Shown here in pieces: positions 1 through 8,390 of a stretch of 64,000 bases of DNA. Where the stretch lies: positions 26,080,281 to 26,144,280 of the forward strand of contig CM030706.1 of the NCBI GenBank assembly GCA_017979445.1, written 5' to 3'. Position 1 is the stretch's first letter. Each line of letters starts with the position of its first letter. Below the pieces are notes generated by a model. The model was given only the letters and a program-made list of their open reading frames with translations. It searched no databases and was not told where the DNA came from. Position numbers and translations under genes: made by a program. Origin of the DNA: Akebia trifoliata (taxonomy: Eukaryota; Streptophyta; Magnoliopsida; Ranunculales; Lardizabalaceae).

Positions 1-58
1 TAGAACCAAGAGGGTCAAGCCTGACAGCAATCCTGATAACCATCAAGACAAAACCAAG

Positions 59-1252
59 GGCCTGTTTGGATACTAGGAGCAGAACTACTCTTCCAAAGAA
101 CAGGAGCTGAAGTACTCTATGGAGGAGCTGGAAAAGTAATTATGTGCAGAAATGGCGTTTGGCAATCAACTCTATGAAGTACTGGCAGAAGTACTTTTGT
201 ACTGGAAATCTGTTTGGGAACCATACTGACTTCTCATGACTTCTAGAAAAAAGACCAGAATACCCTTATATTATACCAATTACTGTTTTTTATCTTTTAG
301 TGTCATAATATGCCTTCAAACTATATTGTTTTTGACATTTTAACTATAAATATTAATATAATATAATATAATAAATATTAATATATATAATATAATATTT
401 TAAATATTAAATATTAAATATTAATATAATATGTTTAAATCCATTATACTTAAAATTTAAAAAAAAATTTGACTGACTGTTTTTGACATAGTATGACATA
501 ATATTAAAAAAAAATTGACAGACTGTCTTTTAGTGTCATAAGATGCCTTCAAACTATACTGTTTTTTACATTTTAACTATAAATATTAATATAATATAAT
601 ATAATAAATATTAATATAATATTTTAAATATTAAATGTTAATATAATGTGTTTAAATCCATTATACTCAAAATTTTAAAAAAAAATTGATAGACTGTCTT
701 TTAGTGTCATAATATGCCTTCAAACTATATTGTTTTTGACATTTCAACTATAAATATTAATATAATATAATATAATATAATATAATAAATATTAATATAA
801 TATAATATTTTAAATATTAAATATTAATATAATGTGTTTAACTATAAATATTAATATAATATAATATAATAAATATTAATATAATATAATATAATATTTT
901 AAATATTAAATATTAATATAATGTGTTTAAATCCATTATACTCAAAATTAAAAAAAAAAAAAAATTTATATTAATAAATGTTTCTTTTGTTTGATTTAAG
1001 GGCAAATGAATTAGAAATATTTTCATAGAAAATTAATAAAGTTAGGGGTATTTTGGTAAAACGAACCGTTAGATTTTGACTCCCCGCAAGAAGAGTTTTG
1101 AGAAATAGGTTTTCTTGACTTCTTCATAAAGAGTAATTTCTTACTCTTGCGCGGAGTAACTCTTCGAAAGAGTAGTTCATACAAACGCATCCAAACGACT
1201 TCTAACTCCCCGCAAGAGTCAGAAGTAGCCAAGGAGTCCTATCCAAACGCCT
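59..1252. mobile_element. Non-autonomous DNA transposon (MITE-like) in ORF1 of A
   Basis: A 1.19-kb insertion in the ORF1 tail, flanked by direct copies of ACCAAG (53-58 and 1253-1258). The ends are imperfect inverted repeats sharing GTTTGGATA: left GGCCTGTTTGGATA, right (reverse strand) AGGCGTTTGGATA. There is no transposase ORF; the middle is very AT-rich. The GGCCTGTTTGGATA-type end is common in plant MITEs of the PIF/Harbinger or hAT kind. The apparent 6-bp duplication does not fit either superfamily cleanly (3 bp or 8 bp expected), so the superfamily is left open. Confidence 0.75.
292..960. repeat. AT-rich tandem repeat inside the MITE
   Basis: About three and a half copies of a 170-230-bp unit beginning near 292, 521, 692 and (partial) 838. 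Each copy starts with CTTTTAGTGTCATAA, runs through GCCTTCAAACTATA and then an ATATAATATAATA-type run, and ends near ATCCATTATACT. Copy-length differences come mainly from the AT run. This local amplification accounts for most of the transposon's length. Confidence 0.8.
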
Positions 1253-1258
1253 ACCAAG

Positions 1259-1494
1259 CGTCCATGTAAAAATAGTTCAAATCAAATTTGTTGAAAGATG
1301 TTTTAATAAGAACATATTGTCAATCATTTTCAATAAAACTATCTTTCTTTTTTGAATAAATATCTCATTTTCAAATACTCATTGTGTGAATGGATTAATT
1401 AATGGATTGGTGCACAAAATTCAATAAAATCTCAAGGTTCATTTAAAATGTTATCAAGGGGGTGACACTGAAATTGGTTAAATTCACCTTCAAA
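1259..1494 (+). other. ORF1-gag spacer of element A
   Basis: After the ORF1 stop, this non-coding spacer aligns by eye with the reverse complement of 47320-47512 in element G, including the shared block GGATTGGTGCACAAA and the purine-rich GTTATCAAGGGGGTGA before gag. No gene is seen. Confidence 0.7.
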
Positions 1495-1830
1495 GAGGTT
1501 AAAGATTATCATTGTGTCTAAGCTCAATCATCTATCGTCTAACTAGGGTTGTAAATCCGATTAGTTAGAGTAAACGTCCATATCAAATCAACAGTCAGAA
1601 ATGACCTCAAAATTTCTCAACATCGTCTAGTTGTTCTTTGAAAATCATAGTGCTTCAATCCTACAGGTAATATTGCAGTCCTCAGTCCTAATCAAACTCA
1701 TGTGGGTACTTGCCTTGAGTTTTCATGAGTTATTTGGGTTAACTCGAGTCCTTTTTTCCAGCAAGGTCATGCCTTCCTTAGATTGAGTCTACTCTTTCTT
1801 ATTGAGTCAAGTTAGTTCGTCGAGTTTATA
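1495..1830 (+). pseudogene. gag N-terminus remnant (element A)
   Basis: Nucleotide similarity to the start of gag in element G (reverse complement of about 47150-47320): shared blocks such as AAGATTATCATTG and CAAATCAACAGTCAGAAATG can be followed. Frames are broken by stops and indels, and similarity stops near 1830, where the sequence jumps to pol. It is only a relic of the capsid gene. Confidence 0.6.
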
Positions 1831-1859
1831 GAGGTGTCTGTCGCCCCTTCTGAATTGAT

Positions 1860-2110
1860 CGTACAAAAGAAATTTTTGAATATCTCGAGCGCATTAACGA
1901 ATTAACTAATAATCTAGCTTCAAAGACAAGAAGATAAGAGTCGGGCTCAAGAAAGCAAAGGTCATTGACCTCGGAACAGAAATAAATTCCTAAAGAGATT
2001 CAAATAGAAATCATCTTATCTCTAGAGGAACACAAGGGGATAATGAATTTTCTCGAAAATTTCAAATGTGATCATATGAGGGTATGTTAGGTACAAGCTT
2101 GAGTGTTGTT
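1860..2110 (+). pseudogene. Protease-RT linker remnant (element A)
   Basis: Degenerate copy of the acidic linker just upstream of reverse transcriptase in element G (reverse complement of about 43720-43960). Matches include ATTTTTGAATATCTCGAGCG, GAATTAACTAATAATCT and GTCATTGACCTCGGAAC, corresponding to residues like EYLERINELTNN and VIDLGTE. No open frame persists. It follows the first internal deletion directly and is followed by the second. Confidence 0.55.
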
Positions 2111-2171
2111 CAACATGGACTAGATACTCATCTATATCAATGGAATTAAAGAAGATGTTATAAAATGTATC

Positions 2172-2892
2172 AGTGCTAACCTCACTACATCTTAAGTTGC
2201 AAATCACATATTATCAATCGATATGGGGATACCTTTTTGAATTGATATTTAATAATGGGTTGTACATCAAAGCTTAAGTTGTTACTCTATATTTAAAGTT
2301 AAAGATCCGGCATCACACATTATCTCTCTACCGTCCTCAGATTAATGAAAAGGTTGAAGCAGCTAATAAGAATATTAAGACTATCCTCAGGAAAATGTGT
2401 CAATCACATCGAGATAGGTCAGAAAAACTGTCGTATCGAACTTCAGTTCAATCCTCCACCGGAGCTACTCCCTACTCCTTAGTGTATGGCATGGAAGCAG
2501 TCTTGCCAGTTGAAATGGAGATTCCATCTCTCAGGATTTTGTTAGAAAGTCAGTTATCAGAAGCAGATTGGGTTCGTCAACGGTATGAAGAGTTAAATTT
2601 GATCAAAGAAAAATGACTAAGAGCATTGTACCACGTGCAAGCTTATCAAAGAAGAGTCGCTCGTGCGTTTGACAAGAAAATCAAGGCCCGTCACTTACAA
2701 GTCGGGGATTTAGTACTCAAAGAGAACATGGCACCTATTTTTGATCCCAGGGGGAAGTCCAAACCAAATTGGGGAGGTCCGTTTATCGTCAAAGAAATAT
2801 TACCAGGAAAAGCTGTCAGACTTCAAGATCATGATGGAATCGAATTACTAGAACTAACCAACCTTGACCAAATCAAACGGTACTACATTTAA
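2172..2892 (+). pseudogene. Integrase C-terminal part (element A)
   Basis: From about 2172 the sequence matches the end of the catalytic core (relic of a SDNG..F block near 2240, and QINEKVEAANKNIKT containing the third acidic residue near 2340-2385). It then continues in two open stretches, 2395-2616 and 2626-2892, carrying [20 protein letters not shown] and a chromatin-proximal domain ending DLVLKEN...WGGPFIVKEILPG...IKRYYI. An in-frame TGA at 2614-2616 separates them; element G has TGA at the same codon. About 17 bases are missing near 2430 compared with G. Integrase would insert the DNA copy; this fragment cannot. Confidence 0.85.
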
Positions 2893-3403
2893 GGAGGCCA
2901 TCTTTGGCCGAATCAATTTCCCTGCTACCCAGTTCATTATATCCTTTCTCAACCCTTTTGCAGTCTTTTCGAAAAGAAAAAAAATTATGCCTTTTTCTTT
3001 CTCAGCCCGATCACCTAACCTAGGGGAGGGAAGTTCGAACTACGTTTTGGTTTGATCCCAAAATTCTGGGGTACGTAGGCAACCTGAGAAGTTACTTCAG
3101 GCCCGACCACATCAATAAAAAAAAATCTATTTCCCCACATAATAAGAAATGAAAAAACTCAAAAGAAGAAGAAATTCAAAATGGGGAAGAAAATTCAAGA
3201 AAAAAGGAAAATAATTTAAAATGAAATGCCACACAAGGGGCATTTGGATTTTTGAGCCTCAAAATCCCTTTCTTTTTTATACTCAGTCCTAAGCCTACCT
3301 ATAAAAGTCCTCCTAAGTACTGTGTGAGAAGTCAAGGAAGATAGCAAAGCATGATCAGACAGTAAATCTAGAAGTTCAGAGAAGAAAAAGAAGATAAAAA
3401 ATG

Positions 3404-3620
3404 ATGAAGACTGCTAAGTTGAAAACCCGAAAAGGGCGACTTAGGCAACAATTAAGGCAAGCTCGCAAGGTTGAAAATCTGAAAGGACAACTTTGGCAAC
3501 AATTAGAGCCAAGAAAAAAAAAAGCTCGCTAGATCGAAAACCTGAAAAGGCGATCTAGGCAAAAGTTAGAGCAAGCTCGCTAGATTGAAAACCTGAAAAG
3601 GCGATCTAGGCAAATGTTAG
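3404..3620 (+). repeat. Short tandem array, about 52-bp unit, ~4 copies
   Basis: Four degenerate copies of a unit reading roughly GCTCGCTAGATTGAAAACC then TGAAAAGGCGATCTAGGC then AAAGTTAGAGCAA. The last two copies are almost identical. The same array appears in reverse complement in element G at about 38070-38290, so it belongs to the family rather than to this copy. Confidence 0.75.
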
Positions 3621-4402
3621 AAAAAAAAAATTAAAAATAAAAAAATAAAAAAATCCCAAGCTGAGAGCGGTCCGAGCTGAAACATCAGAAGTCCGAATAA
3701 TCGAGTTCAATACCTAGCTTAAATCAGGCATAGACTCAGAAGCCACAAGTATCTTGTCCACGATCGATCTGAAAATGTTTACTTCCCCAAGTGAACCAAG
3801 GGGGATAAGGGTGAATTCTATGATGAAACTCGAAAGGAAATAATTTTGTACTCTTGAGCCTGACTCAAAACCTCCAATTAATCAAAATTAAAAGATGAGT
3901 CTTTATTGCGCTTGTGGTAATCAATTATTTCAAACCTTCATACAAGGGGGCATTTTCTTTCTTTTTTAATGTAACTTTTCCCCCTTATACTAGGGGCATT
4001 TTTTTACACGATGTGTTCAATTATTTTCAAGGCCATGTTCATTGTCAAACTAGAGGTGATTTGTTTTTTAGCAATGTTAATCCTAAAAGATAATGAGAAC
4101 CCCAAATTTAAGGTTACCCTCTTGATAACAGTTTTTTTGAAAAACTTTTGAGGTTCAAGAGAAATAAAAACTCAGGTTTTAATTCATAAAACTTTTTGAT
4201 AAATCCTTGAGGTTCAAACAAAAGCATTTTGATCTCACATAGGAGATATGACATTCTTTCATTCTCCAGATTCTTTTAAGATCCAATCATTCTTGGAATT
4301 GATCATTTCTCTTCCAGATTTATTCATTCTCCGATTCATTCTAATCAGTTTTCTCCAAATTCGTTCATTCTTTCCCAAAATTCATTCATTCCTCTACCAG
4401 TT

Positions 4403-5275
4403 TTGCTCAATTGCCGCCAAGGATTAACTTGGATTTTGCTCAGTTTCCGCCAAAGGTTATCTTGGGTTTTGGCTCAGTTTCCGCCAAGGGTTATCTTGGA
4501 TTTTGCTCAGTTGCCGCCAAAGGTTATCTTGGATTTTTCTCAATTGCCGCCAAGGGTTATCTTGGATTTTGCTCAGTTGTCGCCAAAGGTTAACTTGGAT
4601 TTTGCTCAGTTTCCGCCAAGGGTTATCTTGGATTTTGTTCAGTCTCCGCCAAGGGTTATCTTGGATTTTGCTCAGTTTCCGCCAAGGGTTATCTTGGATT
4701 TTGCTCAGTTGCTGCCAAGGGTTAACTTGGATTTTGCTCAGTTTCCGCCAAGGGTTATCTTGGATTTTGCTCAGTTGCCGCCAAGGGTTATCTTGGATTT
4801 TGCTCAGTCTCCGCCAAGGGTTATCTTGGATTTTGCTCAGTTGCCGCCAAGGGTTATCTTGGATTTTGCTCAGTTGTCGCCAAGGGTTAACTTGGATTTT
4901 GCTCAGTTTCCGCCAAGGGTTATCTTGGATTTTGCTCAGTTGCCGCCAAGGGTTATCTTGGATTTTGCTCAGTTGCCACCAAGGGTTATCTTGGATTTTG
5001 CTCAGTCTCCGCCAAGGGTTATCTTGGATTTTGCTCAGTTTCCGCCAAGGGTTATCTTGGATTTTGATCAGTTGCCGCCATGGGTTATCTTGGATTTTGC
5101 TCAGTCTCCGCCAAGGGTTATCTTGGATTTTGCTCAGTCTCCGCCAAGGGTTATCTTGGATTATGCTCAGTTGCCGCCAAGGGTTATCTTGGATTTTGCT
5201 CAGTTTCCGCCAAGGGTTATCTTGGATTTTGCTCAGATGCCGCCAAAGGTTATCTTGGATTTTGCTCAGTTATCG
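4403..5275 (+). repeat. 33-bp minisatellite, about 26 copies
   Basis: Head-to-tail array whose unit consists of GCCGCCAAGGGTTATC, TTGGATTTTGC and TCAGTT (33 bases, with variants TTTCCGCC, TCTCCGCC, TTGTCGCC). Because 33 is a multiple of three and the unit has no stop, each forward frame stays open and yields an 11-residue repeat: PPRVILDFAQL, RQGLSWILLSC or AKGYLGFCSVA. Element G carries a homologous 34-bp array at the same place. Minisatellites in the 3' UTR are a known habit of Tat/Ogre elements. Confidence 0.95.
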
Positions 5276-5620
5276 TCGAGGGTTTTCTCGAAATTTTATT
5301 CAAATTATGCTCAGTTTATGCTCAGACTATGCTCAATTTATGCTCAAGTTTTACTCAGTTTCACACAGTGCACACACTTGCACATTTGTTCTTTTAGTCA
5401 GGGAGAATTCTCTAAAATTCAAGGATCTGACACTGTCAGTGAGAGTTTGCACTCAAGGACCTGACAACCTTTTGATTCGGGGAGAGCTTTACCCTCAAGG
5501 ATCCGAACACCCCGACGAATTGCTAAATCAGGCTGCAAAATGAACTGTCACTAGCTTTGGCATTCAGATATTGCACTATCTACCAAAATAGATTTGCTAT
5601 GTAGTTTGCTTCAACCCTCT

Positions 5621-5636
5621 GCCAAAGAGGGGCATC
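5621..5636 (+). promoter_or_regulatory. Polypurine tract of element A
   Basis: GCCAAAGAGGGGCATC lies immediately 5' of the LTR start TGTAGACACC at 5637. A purine run directly before the 3' LTR is the standard plus-strand primer site. The same sequence occurs in reverse at 36256-36271 next to the 3' LTR of G, and a close one (ACAAAGAGGGGTAG) precedes the LTR of C. Confidence 0.85.
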
Positions 5637-7372
5637 TGTAGACACCCCATTTTTGCATCCACCTGATTAATCAACTCGTCAACCTGATCGCAATGATTCC
5701 CAATGATGGATGTGTATTCCATTGCTTTATTTTGTTACCAGATGTGTTTCAGAAATCCGGATGAGGTATCTCGAATTGACAAAACCTTAGAAACCACGCT
5801 ACGCTAGGAAAATACGACCCCAGAAACATAGAAATCATCATCTTGCAGACCAGAAAGAAACTTCACGATAAAAATCACTAAAAATTACCAAATTACCAAA
5901 ATATCCCTAACCTCAAAACAATCCTAGAGCCTACATTACGCTTAGGAAAACTCTCTCGAACCCATAAAATAACAAATCGGAACCAAATAAATCATTTCAC
6001 CAATTTTAACAGAATTTGACAAAATTACGAAAATGCCCCTCATAAAGTTCACGACCATTTCACACAAAATATTTTCATAAATAACAAAAACTAATATTTC
6101 CATTGAATTTCTTACGAAAAATCGATTCTAAAACATCCTAGAACATTAAAAACCGATTTAAAACGTGAAAAGTCCTCTCCAGGGTCAAAACGGTAATTTT
6201 ACAATTTTCATAATTAAAAAATTCGAAATTAATAAATATTAAATAATTAAAGTGAAACATTGATGAAATTAATTTAAAAATTTGAACCTAAAAAATCGAT
6301 CAATCGGACTTTCGGGTAAAATTGTTGAGGGTTCGTGGGATATTTCTTTAAGGACCCCTCCATTTGGGGGTCCAAAGAATTAAAGAAATAATGGAAGGGG
6401 GTTCTCCAAAATTAAAAGTAAATCAAGCAAGACTGAAGTCAAGGTATTAAAGTCAATCAAGTGAGACTGAAGTCAAAATTAAAGTCAATTAAGCAAGACT
6501 GAAGTTTATAATATTAAAAGTCAATCAATTAAGACTAAAGTCAAAACATTAAAAGTCAATCAAATAAGACCAAAAGTCATAATAGAATTAAAATTGATCA
6601 ATAACTCTATCTAATAGAGTTCTAACTTAAAATTAATTCTACCTAAAACAATTCTAATTAAAAAACAATTCTACCTAAAACAAGTCAAACTAAAACACAA
6701 CTCTAATTAAAAGATCTCTAATTAAACATTAACTCTATCCAAATCAACCCCTAAAAACATCTATAAATAGAGGTGCTCACACCCTATTTTCGTATCAAAT
6801 TATAAATCCTAAGAGAAGTAGGTCTAGAAGCTCCCCTAGCCCCCCATAAACCCTAATTTTGGAGCCCCAACTCCTTAACTAACATCCCTCCTTCAATTTT
6901 AGTCTAGAAAACACCCAAAAGCCTTCTAAAAACACCCCCAAATCCGCAACGAACTTGAAGAGTTTAGATTCAAAAACAAGGAGATACCTCGGTCTAGGAG
7001 ATCCGAAGTCAAATCCGGAGACAGAACGAAGCAAGGGAGCACGGTACAAGGAGCTCTTTTTGTCAGATCTGAGGGAACAAAGTCCTTGCTATCGGAAAGG
7101 TAAATTTTTATTTTTATTTATTTTTATCTAGGTTTTAGCGATGTAATTTACTTGGGAATTTAGTAGAGACCGACTTTGGCCGGGTGGGGTTGGTGCCTAA
7201 CACCTTCCAATCCCGTAACATGATCCCCGAATTCGGTTTTTTTGGTTTTAGATTAGTTTTTATCCGTTTAGAGTCATTGATCGGTTCCTAGACCGTAATA
7301 ACTAGGTGGCGACTCCCAAACCTCATGAGTCAAAAGCGGATCCGCGCACCCCGCGGATCGAGGGCGCTTTCA
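5637..7372 (+). repeat. 3' LTR of element A (1736 bp)
   Basis: Starts TGTAGACACCCCATTTTTGC and ends GATCGAGGGCGCTTTCA, with TG...CA termini. Homologous LTRs of the same family lie at 15116-16667, 34574-36255, 39302-41012 and 51773-53518 (all minus). U3 holds 35-40-bp direct repeats built on AAGTCAATCAAG and GACTGAAGTCAAA (6420-6600) and TCTAATTAAA repeats, then a TATA box at 6761. The first bases after it (7373 onward) are minus-strand pol of element B. The 5-bp duplicate expected at the other end is GTCTT. Confidence 0.93.
6761..6770 (+). promoter_or_regulatory. LTR TATA box (element A)
   Basis: CTATAAATAG followed by GAGGTGCTCACACCC. The same TATA context is present in all LTRs of this family (reverse strand at 15724-15733, 35179-35188, 39907-39916, 52377-52386). 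Transcription would start roughly 25-35 bases downstream, defining the U3/R border. Confidence 0.75.
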
Positions 7373-7560
7373 GTCTTACGATCAAAATTCATTTTAATCA
7401 AATCCGTGGTGCGTCCTTGCTTTTTTGTAATTGCCTTGTCCCGTTTTATCTTCCAGTATTGGGCCCAATCTTCCTTAGTAGGCTTATATCCTAACCCGAA
7501 TGTGTTGATGACTTCTTTGATCATTGAACTTCTTTGATACCTTGTTGCTTGCGACCTAGG
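7373..7560 (-). pseudogene. Protease-RT linker start (element B), cut by A
   Basis: The minus strand encodes MIKEVINTFGLGYKPTKEDW then AQYWKIKRD and TDLIKMNF, matching the start of the linker of G (MIKEVIDTFGLGYKPTKEDW). Similarity ends at about 7373, where the LTR of A begins. Compared with G, one base is missing just upstream (near 7530), shifting the frame. The GLGYKP motif is typical of the region after the Tat/Ogre protease. Confidence 0.8.
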
Positions 7561-8378
7561 CCCATACTCGGAAAAAATCTCATTTTCTTGAACATGTTAA
7601 CCATACAGCAATTGGACTTATTCTCAATAGGAAAATGTTCTTTCATGGAGTGATCCCATTGAACTGAGCAGATCTTCTCAAATTCAAACTTGCTAAGCCC
7701 TATCCCCTGTTGTTCTGGCTAAATCTCAAGCAACGGATCATTCTTAGCTTCAGTACTGTTTACAATTCCTATAATTTTAGCATCCCTATGGAAAGTAATC
7801 ACTAGCCCATCCTTAATAAACTTGAACTTCTAGTGCAGCGTGGAAGGGATGGCTTTGACCTGGTATAGCCATGGTCTCCCTAACAGTAAATTAAAAGAGG
7901 ACTGGATATCAATGACCTAAAATTTCACAGGAAATTTGGCTATGCCTGTGAACAATCGAAGGTACAGAATTCCCAGTACATCCTTCTTGGTGTTATCATA
8001 GGCCCTAACACCCTGATTAGTTGGTTTAAGATCTTCAACTTTAAACCCACGGCAAGTAGCAGTCTTCAAATGGAAAATATTTAGTACACTTCCATTATCA
8101 ATCAAAACCAGAGGTACCTTCATCCCATTACAGTCAACTGTGATGTGCAACGGCTTAGTGTGGCTTACTCCTTCTTTTGGGAGATCTGAGTCCGAGAAGG
8201 ATAGGATATTCTTTACGTAAGTTGCCCCTACTATACTGGCAAGCTGATCTGGAGAAGTATCAAAGAAGATATGGACTGTACTTAATGCTTTGAGAACGGC
8301 TTCGCTATGAACAGTGGAAGCCATGAGTAAATCCCAAACTGAGATGTTTGCCCTTGATTTCTTCAATTGCTTGATCAT
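7561..8378 (-). pseudogene. Aspartic protease (retropepsin), element B
   Basis: The 153-residue open segment 7917-8378 contains ITVDCNGMKVPLVLIDNGSV, with the catalytic Asp-Asn-Gly-Ser site intact (VLIDNGS). After a stop near 7917, the same frame continues with SSFNLLLGRPWL, the conserved flap-distal LLGRPW block, down to about 7561. The protease would process Gag-Pol. It follows gag in one frame, as in G. Stops at 7917 and in the following stretch make it non-functional. Confidence 0.85.
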
Positions 8379-8390
8379 GGAGTTATCTTC

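Larger units (their letters stand above)
2..1294 (+). pseudogene. ORF1 C-terminal tail of element A, split by a DNA transposon
   Basis: Codons from position 2 to 58 encode the C-terminal residues RTKRVKPDSNPDNHQDKTK, closely matching the C-terminus of the 377-residue ORF1 of element G. The reading frame resumes exactly at 1259 with RPCKNSSNQIC and a TGA at 1292-1294, again matching G. Between them lies the 59-1252 insertion plus a duplicated ACCAAG. Removing the insertion and one repeat restores the frame precisely, which identifies the target site. The start of the ORF is outside the window. The function of ORF1 is unknown. Confidence 0.85.
2893..5620 (+). other. 3' untranslated region of element A
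   Basis: Non-coding stretch between the end of pol and the polypurine tract, alignable in blocks to 36273-38829 of element G. It contains a short tandem array (3404-3620), A-rich stretches (3115-3230, 3620-3650), the 33-bp minisatellite (4403-5275) and a unique tail with TATGCTCA motifs. The minisatellite is open in all forward frames, but no gene is called here. Confidence 0.75.
1..7372 (+). mobile_element. Element A: 3' part of an Ogre-like Ty3/gypsy element
   Basis: Plus-strand right-hand portion of a Tat/Ogre-type LTR retrotransposon; its 5' part lies left of the window. Order: ORF1 tail, gag N-terminus remnant, pre-RT remnant, integrase C-terminus, long 3' UTR with a 33-bp minisatellite, polypurine tract and 3' LTR. 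Aligning by eye to element G (minus, 34574-53518) shows two large internal deletions (near 1830, removing gag to the pro-RT linker, and near 2100-2170, removing RT to the integrase core). It is a deletion derivative that could not encode its own enzymes. The LTR end abuts minus-strand pol of element B at 7373, so A appears inserted in B. Confidence 0.85.

Noticed and set aside
4403..5543. Three overlapping long ORFs (353, 346 and 105 codons) as genes
   Set aside because: They are different frames of the same 33-bp minisatellite in a retroelement 3' UTR; no domain, and nucleotide periodicity explains the peptides.
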